Position numbers and translations under genes: made by a program
Assembly: GCF_000482485.1 (NCBI RefSeq)
Contig: NZ_AXVK01000015.1
Span: forward strand, 1 to 64,000
Length of the DNA: 64,000 nucleotides
Direction: 5' to 3'
From: Paucisalibacillus globulus DSM 18846
GTDB taxonomy: Bacteria > Bacillota > Bacilli > Bacillales > Amphibacillaceae
Part shown: positions 7,465 to 16,300 of the stretch, in pieces
Numbering within the stretch: position 1 is the first letter of the stretch
Layout of the letters: every line of letters starts with the position of its first letter
The notes under the pieces: model-generated
What the model saw: the letters and a program-made list of their open reading frames with translations, nothing else
Database searches by the model: none
What the model was told of the DNA's origin: nothing

Positions 7465-9615
7465 TTATTCGTCCTTATCTCCATTTTCCTCTGTACCAGA
7501 ATCTGAACTCTCTTCATTAGAGCTTCCACTAGCTCTTTTTTCTTTAAGGGAATAATAAGCATCAAGAATCCTACGAGTAATATCATGGTTTATCGAAGAA
7601 TTAGTATTTTCATTAAGGTTAGGAACAATTACTGATATTGCAATTTCTGGATTATCATATGGCGCGTAAGCTACCATTGTTAAATTGATTGTATTAGCAA
7701 CTAATTTTCCATCCTTATAAATTTCATTTTGGGCTGTACCTGTTTTTCCTGCCACATTAAAGTCTGTACCTTTAAAATAATTATAAGCAGTTCCACCTGG
7801 TGCTTGAAATACTTGTCGAAATCCTTCTTGAACTCGTTTAATATTTGATTCACTCATCACAATTTTATTGAGTATGTTTGTGTTAACATGTCGATACACC
7901 GTACCAAGGCTATCCTCTTCCATGGTTGGGTTACGAACTTCCTTTAAGAAATGTGGCTGTACACGATATCCACCGTTTGCGATCGTTGATACGTACTGAG
8001 CCAATTGCATTGCTGAATAGGTGTCGTACTGGCCAATAGCAAAGTCTTGAAATAAACCAGCAGCACCAGAAATATCGGTTGGCCCTGGATACCCAGTATT
8101 TTCAGATGGAAAATCAACACCTGTAGCAGCGCCTAATCCAAATTGTTTAAAGTAATTTCGCATCTGTGTAAAGGCAGCAGGATTAAAGCTAATTTTTTGA
8201 TTGTAAGCATAATTATATTCTCCGCCCATTTTCATTGCGATAAAAAACATATACACGTTGGATGATTGTCTTAATGCATCTAAATCATTGACCCATCCAA
8301 GATTTTTCCATGATGCCTTTGGGTTCGAACCTGCTACTTTTATAGGCTTATCCACTAAACCATCCCCAGGCGAAATTACTCCAGACTCATATCCAGCAAG
8401 AACCGTGGCACCTTTAATGATTGAGCCTGGTCGGTGTGCATCATTCAGCGCTTTATATGCTGCATCAATAATCTCCTCTTTTTCTTCCTTTTCGGTTTCA
8501 GGATCATCATAATAACTCTGGCCGGATACCGCTAATAATTCTCCAGTATTTGGATCCATGGCAACGGCCATCACATCCCGTAGGTGTCTTTCTTTCCCAC
8601 CATTTGCCTTCAACTCACTCCTAAGTATTTCATCTACCATTTCCTGGAACTCCATGTCAATACTTAGAATTAAATTCTTACCACTCTCTCCCGGAACAAT
8701 AACTTCTGATCCAAGAATTACTCCATTTTTACTCATCGTATACTCTACTTGCTCTTTACGACCTCGAAGTAAATCCTCATATTGCTGCTCCAGACCACTA
8801 GTTCCTACTCTATCATTTCTGTTATACCCCTTCGCTAAATAATAATCAATATTTTCAGCGGGTACACCTTCTTTTTCAGTTGTAATATTACCAATTAAAT
8901 TTCTTAAAGTATCACCATAAGGAAACTCCCGAACCCAGTCTGTTGTGGCATTAATACCCGGTAATTCGGATAGATGTTCCGCAACCGTCGCGTATTCCTC
9001 AGGTGTGACGTTTTCACTCTTTACGATTTGTGGTGTTAAGGCATACGCACGATCAAGTTCTTTTTTAATCAATATTATTTCTAATTCTTGCTCAGTAAGA
9101 TTTTCGAACTCATTTACTGTTATTCGCTCTAGAATTTCTTTATACTGTTCTGCGGGTTTTAATTCATTCGCTTCTTCTGGTGATAATTTACCCTTTGCTT
9201 CCTTTTCATTCTCAAGATACCAATATTCTTTTTTATCCCTATCAGATATTCTGTTAATTTGTTTTTTTCTTTCTTCTTCTTCCGGGTGAAACATGTCAAT
9301 ATACTGTGAAAGTTTCCGAGCTACTGCTATTCTATCCTGCGCCTGTACACCCTTTGGTGGTGTATAGGTTATAGCATACATTGGTTTGTTCTTTGCAATC
9401 ATATTAAGATATCGATCATATATTTCCCCACGTGGTACTGGAACCTTCGTCGTATCCTGTGTTGTTTGATCAATTTCCTCTTGAAAGCTTTCCCCATTAA
9501 GAATTTGAACAATTCCTAACTGAAGAATTAATACTGCAAACAGAATAAACACGACAAAAAATAATATATTTAAACGGAAGGGAAGCTGGGCTTTTTTCTT
9601 TTTTTCTTTTTTCAT
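7465..9615 (-). CDS. pbpA: Class B penicillin-binding protein 2 (transpeptidase)
   Basis: A 716-aa class B PBP, orthologue of B. subtilis PbpA (PBP2A). It has a short cytoplasmic tail rich in Lys, one membrane anchor (about residues 14-36), a PBP dimerisation domain starting with PRGEIYDR, and a transpeptidase domain. The active-site motifs are visible: SxxK (GSIIKG), SxN (SSNVYM) and KTG (KTGTAQN). The enzyme cross-links peptidoglycan during side-wall elongation. ATG at 9615 follows GGGGGAGAG. The acidic, Ser-rich C-terminal tail is normal for the family. Its place next to yqgE and sodA matches B. subtilis. Confidence 0.95.
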   Translation of the reverse strand: MKKEKKKKAQLPFRLNILFFVVFILFAVLILQLGIVQILNGESFQEEIDQTTQDTTKVPVPRGEIYDRYLNMIAKNKPMYAITYTPPKGVQAQDRIAVARKLSQYIDMFHPEEEERKKQINRISDRDKKEYWYLENEKEAKGKLSPEEANELKPAEQYKEILERITVNEFENLTEQELEIILIKKELDRAYALTPQIVKSENVTPEEYATVAEHLSELPGINATTDWVREFPYGDTLRNLIGNITTEKEGVPAENIDYYLAKGYNRNDRVGTSGLEQQYEDLLRGRKEQVEYTMSKNGVILGSEVIVPGESGKNLILSIDMEFQEMVDEILRSELKANGGKERHLRDVMAVAMDPNTGELLAVSGQSYYDDPETEKEEKEEIIDAAYKALNDAHRPGSIIKGATVLAGYESGVISPGDGLVDKPIKVAGSNPKASWKNLGWVNDLDALRQSSNVYMFFIAMKMGGEYNYAYNQKISFNPAAFTQMRNYFKQFGLGAATGVDFPSENTGYPGPTDISGAAGLFQDFAIGQYDTYSAMQLAQYVSTIANGGYRVQPHFLKEVRNPTMEEDSLGTVYRHVNTNILNKIVMSESNIKRVQEGFRQVFQAPGGTAYNYFKGTDFNVAGKTGTAQNEIYKDGKLVANTINLTMVAYAPYDNPEIAISVIVPNLNENTNSSINHDITRRILDAYYSLKEKRASGSSNEESSDSGTEENGDKDE

Positions 9616-9685
9616 TTCTCTCCCCCAAAACTTTGGATAGTCAAATTACTCTATCCTTATATTATATCATTAAATCCTTTAGAAC

Positions 9686-10960
9686 TTAACGGTTTTTTTC
9701 GTCAGACACTTGGTCTTTAATCATAACTTCCTTTTTATTCGAACTCGTTAAGAATATATTACGTACAAATAAGTATACACCTAAATGCATTCCTCCAAAG
9801 ATAATTAGAAGTATCGGTATTATTATTTCTGTTTCAAAAATAGAAATACTAATAATAAATATAATAATCGAGATAACTCGTCCAATATTTAAAAATAATT
9901 CCCTTACGACGATATACTCTATTCTTAGATTTCCAGCTTTCCATGCCTTTCCAATGACGTCATAGGTCATTGAAATATAAGGTACATTAATAATAGGATA
10001 GGCCATCCCAATGATTATACCGTATATAATCAGCGTGACATAGCTAGCATGAGCAATAATGATAAAGAGAGAAAGATATAGCATCAGACTCCCGATTAGG
10101 ATTGCCTTTTTCCTTTTAGAAGGTTTAATGAGTTTAGTAGCCAAAAAATAAAAGATAAAAGAAAAGCCCGAAAAGTATAAGTTAAACATTCCTAGTGAAA
10201 GTTCACTTTGCGTTACAATAAACACCCATATTGTAATTACAAATAAGAAGATTCCTTCACGTAAGCCTTGAAACAAGTGTGCATTTAAAATCCGATTCCA
10301 GTTTTTATTATTTTTCCTTTCTTCAACTATTCGCTTAAATAAGTATACCCCTTCTGCTGGTCTCCTTTTTAAAAATAAGCTACAGACAACTGCACAAATA
10401 AATAGTATAAATGATACAGTAAAAATTGTACTGTAGCCAATGTTTGCATTCAATTTAGAAATAATAAAACCTGCTGAAAATGGTCCTATCATCCCGCCAA
10501 ATGACTGTAACACACCAAGGAACCCGTTGAAAAAGTCTCTCGTGTCTGGCTCCGTAATTTCAAATGTTAACACATTAAAGGCCAACCAATAGAATCCATA
10601 ACCAATTCCCAACAGACTGCCAAGTAGAATATTAAAATACGCAGCATTTTCTCCTATGATGAGCACCATTAGAAAAAAAAGTGATAAAAAGACGACCCCT
10701 AGTCTTAATACAATTACTCGGTCCACTTTCTTTGCAATTTTACCTGCCAATATAAACGTTACAGGTTGAAAAACAAAAATAGCTAAATTATAGAATGCTA
10801 TGGTAAAATAATTTCCCTCTGCCTGCTTCCATAAATAAATGTTTACAAATGTATTAGATAAATATATACCTAATGAATATAGACCCCCAATCACTAATAA
10901 CAAGATTAAATCTCGATTTACTTCTGTTTTACCGATTACATGTTGTAAGGTTTTATGCAT
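9686..10960 (-). CDS. yqgE: MFS transporter YqgE
   Basis: A 424-aa major facilitator superfamily protein with about twelve membrane segments in two halves joined by a basic loop near residue 200 (LKRRPAEG). It is similar in size and position to B. subtilis YqgE (between sodA and pbpA). The substrate is unknown. The loop AKKVDRVIVLR after the second helix fits the MFS inter-helix 2-3 motif. ATG at 10960 has AAAAGGGG upstream. The sodA terminator lies directly upstream, so it is transcribed separately. Confidence 0.88.
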   Translation of the reverse strand: MHKTLQHVIGKTEVNRDLILLLVIGGLYSLGIYLSNTFVNIYLWKQAEGNYFTIAFYNLAIFVFQPVTFILAGKIAKKVDRVIVLRLGVVFLSLFFLMVLIIGENAAYFNILLGSLLGIGYGFYWLAFNVLTFEITEPDTRDFFNGFLGVLQSFGGMIGPFSAGFIISKLNANIGYSTIFTVSFILFICAVVCSLFLKRRPAEGVYLFKRIVEERKNNKNWNRILNAHLFQGLREGIFLFVITIWVFIVTQSELSLGMFNLYFSGFSFIFYFLATKLIKPSKRKKAILIGSLMLYLSLFIIIAHASYVTLIIYGIIIGMAYPIINVPYISMTYDVIGKAWKAGNLRIEYIVVRELFLNIGRVISIIIFIISISIFETEIIIPILLIIFGGMHLGVYLFVRNIFLTSSNKKEVMIKDQVSDEKNR

Positions 10961-11029
10961 ATTGAATTGCCCCTTTTCTATCTTTTCTTAGTGTAAGCAA
11001 TTCAATTTCAGATATACGAAAAGAAAAAA

Positions 11030-11073
11030 GAAGGATATCAACAAAGGGGTTCCCCTCCTGTTGACATCCTTCT
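11030..11073 (-). terminator. Terminator of sodA
   Basis: AGAAGGATATCAACA pairs with TGTTGACATCCTTCT, and AGGGGTTCCCCT forms an inner stem. A/T-rich flanks. It lies 12 bases after the sodA stop. Confidence 0.85.
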
Positions 11074-11085
11074 AGAAATTTTAAC

Positions 11086-11697
11086 TTATTTTGCTTCGTT
11101 ATAATTTTTTGTAACCTCATCCCAGTTAACTACATTCCAAAATGCTGAAACGTAATCCGGGCGTCGATTTTGATAGTTTAAGTAGTAAGCATGCTCCCAA
11201 ACATCAAGTCCTAGTAAAGGAGTTTTACCTTCCATTAAAGGAGAATCTTGGTTTGGAGTACTTGTTACTTCAACCTCACCATTATTAAGAACTAACCAAG
11301 CCCAACCTGATCCAAAACGGCCTTTAGCTGCAGTTTCAAATTCTTCTTTAAATTTATCAACGCTACCAAATTTACCGTTGATTTTCTCAAGTAGCTCACC
11401 AGTTGGCTCACCGCCACCATTAGGAGAAAGGACTTTCCAGAATAAACTGTGGTTAACATGACCACCACCATTATTGCGTACAGCTGTACGAGCACTTTCT
11501 GGTATTGCATCAAGGTTACTTACAAGGTCCTCAACGGACTTTCCTTGTAAATCAGCATGTCCTTCAAGAGCAGCATTTAGATTTGTTACATAAGTATTAT
11601 GATGCTTTGTATGATGGATGTTCATTGTTTCTTTGTCAATATGTGGCTCTAATGCATCATATGCATAAGGTAATTCAGGTAATTCAAATTTTGCCAT
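11086..11697 (-). CDS. sodA: Manganese superoxide dismutase
   Basis: A 203-aa Mn/Fe superoxide dismutase that converts superoxide to oxygen and hydrogen peroxide. The metal ligands are visible: the first His in [10 protein letters not shown], the second in [11 protein letters not shown], and Asp/His in [17 protein letters not shown]. The GGGHVNHS and WEHAYYL context is that of Mn-type enzymes. It starts [16 protein letters not shown] at the ATG 11697, with TTGGAGGAG upstream. The frame extends five codons further without a ribosome site. It is a cytoplasmic single-gene unit with its own terminator. Confidence 0.96.
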   Translation of the reverse strand: MAKFELPELPYAYDALEPHIDKETMNIHHTKHHNTYVTNLNAALEGHADLQGKSVEDLVSNLDAIPESARTAVRNNGGGHVNHSLFWKVLSPNGGGEPTGELLEKINGKFGSVDKFKEEFETAAKGRFGSGWAWLVLNNGEVEVTSTPNQDSPLMEGKTPLLGLDVWEHAYYLNYQNRRPDYVSAFWNVVNWDEVTKNYNEAK

Positions 11698-11836
11698 AAC
11701 GAACTCCTCCAATTAAATTATTTTATAAGGATATAATACCCTTCATGTGAAAGATTATCACTCGTTACCATATCTTGCAAATTTTTTGCCTAGTTTACCC
11801 AATAATAACTATAAAAACGAACATATCTTTTGAACA

Positions 11837-11859
11837 TAAAAAAACAAGCCTTAGCTTGT
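11837..11859 (-). terminator. Terminator of the tRNA operon
   Basis: ACAAGC/GCTTGT hairpin with a TAAG loop, followed on the minus strand by seven T residues. It lies just downstream of tRNA-Phe. Confidence 0.88.
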
Positions 11860-11865
11860 ACATTA

Positions 11866-11941
<76 letters not shown>

Positions 11942-12010
11942 AATATTTATTTTGTTAATTCCTTGTTCTTATCAGTGAAAGTAAAAATACGTTTCTCTGA
12001 TACATATGTA

Positions 12011-12103
12011 TGGAGGAGGTAGAGGGATTCGAACCCCCGCGCGGTTTGACCCGCCTGTCGGTTTTCAAGACCGATCCCTTCAGCCAGACTTGGGTATACC
12101 TCC
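12011..12103 (-). tRNA. tRNA-Ser (TGA)
   Basis: A 93-nt class II tRNA with a long variable arm. The acceptor GGAGGTA/TACCTCC is perfect, the anticodon loop CTTGAAA gives TGA, and CCA is encoded. The base before CCA (position 73) is T, where serine tRNAs of bacteria normally carry G. Confidence 0.96.
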
Positions 12104-12112
12104 GTAAGTTTA

Positions 12113-12189
12113 TGGTGGACCCTGCAGGACTCGAACCTGCGACCGATCGGTTATGAGCCGATAGCTCTAACCAACTGAGCTAAGGGTCC
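12113..12189 (-). tRNA. tRNA-Ile2 (CAT, lysidine-modified)
   Basis: The anticodon is CAT, but the body (GGACCCTTAGCTCAG..., ending GGGTCCACCA) matches the Bacillus minor isoleucine tRNA rather than either Met tRNA. Its C34 would be converted to lysidine by TilS so that it reads AUA. CCA is encoded. Confidence 0.88.
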
Positions 12190-12205
12190 TTTAAAACTTA
12201 AAATA

Positions 12206-12282
12206 TGGGGCGATCGATGGGAATCGAACCCACGAATGCCGGAGCCACAATCCGGTGCGTTAACCCCTTCGCCACGACCGCC
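12206..12282 (-). tRNA. tRNA-His (GTG)
   Basis: Anticodon loop TTGTGGC gives GTG. A G at position -1 faces C73, the hallmark of tRNA-His, and the acceptor stem GCGGTCG/CGATCGC has one G-U pair. CCA is encoded. Confidence 0.96.
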
Positions 12283-12310
12283 ATGATGTGAAAAAGATTT
12301 AAAAAGTAAA

Positions 12311-12387
12311 TGGTAGCGGCGGAGGGGATCGAACCCACGACCTCACGGGTATGAACCGTACGCTCTCGCCAGCTGAGCTACGCCGCC
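12311..12387 (-). tRNA. tRNA-Met (CAT), elongator
   Basis: It begins GGCGGCGTAGCTCAGC, has the anticodon CAT and ends CCGCCGCTACCA. The body matches the Bacillus elongator methionine tRNA. The fully paired first base pair excludes the initiator type. Confidence 0.93.
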
Positions 12388-12396
12388 ATTTAATGT

Positions 12397-12471
12397 TGGC
12401 TCCACAGGTAGGATTCGAACCTACGACCGATCGGTTAACAGCCGATTGCTCTACCACTGAGCTACTGTGGA
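12397..12471 (-). tRNA. tRNA-Asn (GTT)
   Basis: It begins TCCACAGTAGCTCAG, has anticodon GTT and ends CTGTGGAGCCA with G73 and encoded CCA. First gene of the operon. Confidence 0.97.
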
Positions 12472-12524
12472 ATAATAATAATATTACTTAATTTTGAAAC
12501 CTTTTCTTCAGTGGCACAAGATTT

Positions 12525-12553
12525 AATATACCATATTTTAACATTCAAGTCAA
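12525..12553 (-). promoter_or_regulatory. Sigma-A promoter of the tRNA operon
   Basis: TTGACT (12553-12548) and TATATT (12530-12525) with a 17-base spacer on the minus strand, about 54 bases before tRNA-Asn. No other promoter-like sequence lies between the tRNA genes. Confidence 0.78.
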
Positions 12554-12726
12554 CTATTATTTTTAAGTATTTTTAAGTTGAAAATATGTAATTTAAAATG
12601 TGTTTCAAAACGACAATAATTACTATATCACCTTTACAATAAAATTACAACAAAAACTTTTTAAAAAATCATTTCCAAGTTATACCAATGGATTTCCCAC
12701 TCCAAGCTTACCATGTAATCTATCAA

Positions 12727-12763
12727 TAAAAAAAGGATTAGAGAAAATCCTAATCCTTTTTTT
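12727..12763 (-). terminator. Terminator of the Na/Pi cotransporter gene
   Basis: AAAAAAAGGATTA and TAATCCTTTTTTT form a bidirectional hairpin 8 bases after the stop codon. Confidence 0.85.
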
Positions 12764-12770
12764 GCGTGTT

Positions 12771-14399
12771 TTAATGATCCGATAAAACTGCTTCTGCGAT
12801 ATTAACAGCATGATCACCAATTCGTTCAAGATTTGAAATAATATCCACGAATACAATCCCTGCGGATACACTACATTCCCCTTCATTCATGCGAATAATA
12901 TGCTTTTTGCGGTAATTACGTTCCATTTTATCAATTTGATCTTCTTTTTGCATTACAGCAAGTGCTTCTTCTCTATCTTCCTTATCAAGAGCAATAACAG
13001 CTTGCTTCACTGTTGACATTGTTAAATCAAACATATTATTTAAATCTTCTTGAGCTTTTTCTGTTAAAGCTACTTTATTGGAGATTTTATAATCAATTAA
13101 TTCAATAATATTTTCAAAGTGGTCGCCAATCCGCTCTATGTCTCGAACGGTATCCATTAACATAGTGTGTTTTTCACTTTCAAATTCTGATAAAGAACCA
13201 CCGGATATATCGATTAAATAATCCGTAATATTTCGGTCTAGACTATTAAGCGCATTCTCAATCTGCATTGCCATATCAGAATGCTTTATTTGGTTTGTAG
13301 ATAGATAATTATTTGTTTCTTCTAACCCTTGATGTGCATATTCACCCATCCGAACAATTTCTGCTTTAGCTTGATCTAACGCTAATGCGGACGACTGTTG
13401 AATAAAAATTGGGTCTAAATGTTGCGGCTTATATTCTATCGTTGTATCTTTACCAGGGATGATTCTTGTAACAAGCCATGCAAGTGCCCCAATAAACGGA
13501 AACTGAATAATAGTATTGAAAAAGTTAAAGCTACCATGTGCAAACGCAATCGTCATTTCTTCATTTAACGATAATTGTGACTGCAAGAATACAACATATT
13601 TGTAGAATGGTGTAAGTAATATTAAAAATATTGTAGTACCTACTAGATTAAATGTAACATGTACTGCAGCAGCGCGTCTTGCAGCAACAGATGCACCCAA
13701 AGATGCTAAAACTGCTGTAATGGTTGTACCAATATTATCACCAAACAGTACAGGTAGTGCAGCTTCAAGTGTCATGGCACCTTCACTATAAAGTCCTTGT
13801 AAAATGCCAATAGTTGCACTTGAACTTTGTACAATTAAAGTAAACAATGTACCAACAACTACCCCAAGAATAGAATGTTCACTCATGCTTAGCGTTAATT
13901 CTTGGAATGCCTCCAATGAACGTAAAGGTTTCATACCATTACTCATTAACTCTAAACCAAAGAATAATGCACCAAATCCAAACACAGCTTGTCCTACTGC
14001 AGTTACTTTTTGATGTTTAAAGAAGAAAATTAAAAAAGCACCAAAAGCAAGAATTGGTAACGCATATTCCCCAATGTCAATACCAATAATGAATGCAGTA
14101 ACCGTAGTACCAATATTCGCCCCCATGATGACACCTATAGCTTGTCTTAATGTCATAAAACCGGCATTGACTAGCCCAACTGTTAAAACAGTAGTACCTG
14201 AGCTACTTTGAATTAAAACAGTTACTATCATACCGGCAAGAACCCCGAGGAAAGGATTGCTTGTAAAACGATCTAGTATATCCCGTAAACGATCTCCAGC
14301 AGACTTTTGTAATCCATCACCCATAAATTTAATACCTAAAAGAAAAATACCTAAACCACCGATGAATTCAAAAATCAGCTTCTGTACATCTATTTCCAA
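12771..14399 (-). CDS. Na+/phosphate cotransporter with PhoU-like domain
   Basis: A 542-aa NptA/PNaS-family protein. The membrane part (about residues 1-310) has the two inverted-repeat signatures with QSSS: VLIQSSSGTTVL near residue 65 and LIVQSSSATIG near 190. A cytoplasmic tail (about 340-542) has PhoU-like helices with ERIGDH repeats (RDIERIGDHFENI and SNLERIGDHAVNI). It imports phosphate with sodium. The start is TTG at 14399, with AAGGAGAG about 10 bases upstream; there is no in-frame ATG nearby. B. subtilis YqeW is a shorter member of the family. With no pst operon in this region, it is a likely main phosphate entry route, but that is inference. Confidence 0.92.
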   Translation of the reverse strand: MEIDVQKLIFEFIGGLGIFLLGIKFMGDGLQKSAGDRLRDILDRFTSNPFLGVLAGMIVTVLIQSSSGTTVLTVGLVNAGFMTLRQAIGVIMGANIGTTVTAFIIGIDIGEYALPILAFGAFLIFFFKHQKVTAVGQAVFGFGALFFGLELMSNGMKPLRSLEAFQELTLSMSEHSILGVVVGTLFTLIVQSSSATIGILQGLYSEGAMTLEAALPVLFGDNIGTTITAVLASLGASVAARRAAAVHVTFNLVGTTIFLILLTPFYKYVVFLQSQLSLNEEMTIAFAHGSFNFFNTIIQFPFIGALAWLVTRIIPGKDTTIEYKPQHLDPIFIQQSSALALDQAKAEIVRMGEYAHQGLEETNNYLSTNQIKHSDMAMQIENALNSLDRNITDYLIDISGGSLSEFESEKHTMLMDTVRDIERIGDHFENIIELIDYKISNKVALTEKAQEDLNNMFDLTMSTVKQAVIALDKEDREEALAVMQKEDQIDKMERNYRKKHIIRMNEGECSVSAGIVFVDIISNLERIGDHAVNIAEAVLSDH

Positions 14400-14568
14400 T
14401 GGAAATTCTCTCCTTTTACAATTTTATCTTATGTATTCCCATTACAAGCACACCCTAATTATTATTGTAAAAAGGAAATGAAATGTAAAGCGATTATTAA
14501 AAACTTTACACAAAATTTACAATTGATGCCGGAACCTTAAATATTAAATTTAGTTTGCTTAAAAGTAA

Positions 14569-14604
14569 AAAAATAATTCTTAGGTCTGTGCCTAAGAATT
14601 ATTT
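14569..14604 (-). terminator. Terminator overlapping the NfeD-like stop codon
   Basis: AAATAATTCTTAGG pairs with CCTAAGAATTATTT. The stem includes the last codons and stop of the gene at 14592-15227, and a T run follows on the minus strand. Confidence 0.8.
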
Positions 14605-15227
14605 TTTACTTCTACTAGTATTCTTGTACCATCCACTTGCTTAACAGTTATTGCAGTTCCTTTAGGTATCCATTGACCATTCGAAACAGCACTATAATCT
14701 TTCGTATCGATTCGAATAGTACCAACAGGGCGCAAATCATTTAATGTTATTCCCTCTTGGTTTAATAAGCTACGGTATTCATTATTCATCGAATTATAGC
14801 CTGCCTCACTTGTTAGTTGATCTTTTAAAGTAATTTTGTTCCACATGTCTCTTCGTTTAAATACTTTTAAAAAGAATAGTGAACCCCCCGCACCAAGTAG
14901 CACGCCTAAAACAGCATATAAACCAGCAGCAAAATTCGGAGCTGGAAGTGCAACAGAAGCTAACATACTTACAGTCCCAATAACCGCCAATGTACCATCA
15001 TTTAATACTTTACCATCAATAATAATTAAGAGTATTCCGATGAAATAAATAATTAGCATAAGTATAAGGGAGTCTGTTCCTAAATATACTGAGAAATATA
15101 CAGTGATAAATCCAATACCTAATATTGCAAAAATCCCCCGCATATTTACTAAAACTTCACCAAGTAAAAATAATGTACCTAGACCTGTTATAACTAATGC
15201 AATCCATTCTTGAGAAAATATTTCCAT
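14592..15227 (-). CDS. NfeD-like membrane protein (short form)
   Basis: A 211-aa protein with an N-terminal membrane domain of about five helices (residues 8-125). The C-terminal OB-fold-like domain starts near residue 165 (LRPVGTIRIDTKDYSAVSNG) and ends with VDGTRILVEV. This is the NfeD C-terminal signature also seen in the large NfeD at 40373-41713 (LRPSGVAVI...VEGVRVIV). It lacks the ClpP-like protease domain of long NfeD proteins. NfeD proteins work with SPFH/flotillin proteins in membrane microdomains. No SPFH gene is adjacent here, so its partner may be FloA or a distant gene. GGGAG precedes the ATG at 15227. Confidence 0.82.
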   Translation of the reverse strand: MEIFSQEWIALVITGLGTLFLLGEVLVNMRGIFAILGIGFITVYFSVYLGTDSLILMLIIYFIGILLIIIDGKVLNDGTLAVIGTVSMLASVALPAPNFAAGLYAVLGVLLGAGGSLFFLKVFKRRDMWNKITLKDQLTSEAGYNSMNNEYRSLLNQEGITLNDLRPVGTIRIDTKDYSAVSNGQWIPKGTAITVKQVDGTRILVEVKNNS

Positions 15228-15303
15228 AATCTTCTCCCTCTCACTGTGTTCTTACTTTATATACGTTTGATCTTAATTAATGGTTTCATATTAAAGGAGT
15301 AAT

Positions 15304-15633
15304 ATGATGAAAAAAACAATAATTAATATATTCATTATACTATTTTTAATCAGTATTTATAAAGATTTAACCTTTGGCACAAATATCTCAACCAATAAAT
15401 CAATGGAGACTAATCAAACCAACACAATGGATAAACAGGAATATGAAGTAATCAAAGTGAAAATGGAAGCCGGTGATACCGTTCTCTCCATAATGGAGAG
15501 GATAAATACAGCATCTAGCACCACAGACATTAATCTAATGTTGCAAGACTTTTCCTTGTTAAATCCAAATATAGATCCTAACCAACTTCAGACAAATCAT
15601 TTTTATTTCTTCCCAAAATATAACCTTAACTAG
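15304..15633 (+). CDS. Small secreted LysM-like protein (YqfZ-like)
   Basis: A 109-aa protein with a hydrophobic N-terminal segment (residues 4-20, IINIFIILFLISIY) that looks like a signal peptide or anchor. A Thr/Asn-rich stretch follows. The C-terminal 55 residues resemble a LysM module: VKMEAGDTVLSIMERIN, then LLNPNIDPNQLQTNHFYFFP. Such modules bind peptidoglycan. B. subtilis has a small LysM protein, YqfZ, in the same neighbourhood upstream of sodA, so this may be its counterpart. AAAGGAG precedes the ATG; a second ATG follows directly. It is divergent from the NfeD-like gene. Confidence 0.7.
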   Translation: MMKKTIINIFIILFLISIYKDLTFGTNISTNKSMETNQTNTMDKQEYEVIKVKMEAGDTVLSIMERINTASSTTDINLMLQDFSLLNPNIDPNQLQTNHFYFFPKYNLN

Positions 15634-15721
15634 AAATACTTATATCCGCTTAAGAACTAATATTGCAATAATATGCGTTATTACTTAAGTATTTTTCAAT
15701 ACTCGCGGAGAATATTTACTA

Positions 15722-15756
15722 CAAAAAAAGAGACTGGGTAGATAACCCAGTCCCTA
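15722..15756 (-). terminator. Terminator of yqfX
   Basis: AGAGACTGGGT pairs with ACCCAGTCCCT, preceded by AAAAAAA, which reads as a T run on the minus strand. It lies just after the yqfX stop. Confidence 0.85.
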
Positions 15757-15759
15757 TGT

Positions 15760-16134
15760 TTAGACAAATGGTAAAATAAACAGTGTAATCAAGATTGAAA
15801 TTACTCCAGCTGCAATAGCAATATTACCAAGTGTATTTGCCTGCTTACTCCTTGCTATAAAACCTACTATAATCCCTGCACCACCAAGAAGAATCGGCGC
15901 CCAGAAGAATGAGGCAATGGATAAAGCTAATGCAACCCATCCAACGGAAGTGTTTGCACGCTCGCCATCATCTTCAATGGTTACATTTCTTCTATAATCG
16001 TCCGCGGTTAACTCTGCAGCAGTTTCCTCATCACGACTACTAAAGATACCATCCGTGTGATTTGCTGTATAATAATCCTCTTCGCCGTGGCTTGGAGCAT
16101 CTTCAGTTGTCTTTGTACGATATTTATCGTCCAT
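15760..16134 (-). CDS. yqfX: Membrane protein YqfX
   Basis: A 124-aa protein. The acidic, hydrophilic N-terminal half (residues 1-62, Asp/Glu/Tyr/Thr-rich) precedes two membrane segments (VGWVALALSIASFFWAPILL and the IAIAAGVISILITLFILPF segment). This matches B. subtilis YqfX in layout: GGAGIIVGFIARSKQANTLG corresponds to its AAGIALGFVARKQGATALG region. Function unknown; such proteins are often spore- or stress-linked. AAGGAGGTC lies upstream of the ATG at 16134. The frame extends 18 codons further, but without support. Confidence 0.82.
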   Translation of the reverse strand: MDDKYRTKTTEDAPSHGEEDYYTANHTDGIFSSRDEETAAELTADDYRRNVTIEDDGERANTSVGWVALALSIASFFWAPILLGGAGIIVGFIARSKQANTLGNIAIAAGVISILITLFILPFV

Positions 16135-16300
16135 AATTGACCTCCTTCTAATAGTTGAGGTGCATCTATAGTTTATGACGATTAGCAAATTCTATAATGT
16201 TAGTTTTTACCATGAAAATAAACCGAACTTATTATTTGTTAATACAAGTTGATTATAAACAATTTAGAGCATATATTGAAAAGCGAGAGGAGTTGATATT

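Noticed and set aside
12113-12189. Second tRNA with anticodon CAT considered as tRNA-Met
   Set aside because: The body matches the minor isoleucine tRNA of Bacillus (GGACC...GGTCC acceptor); the elongator Met tRNA is the separate gene at 12311-12387.
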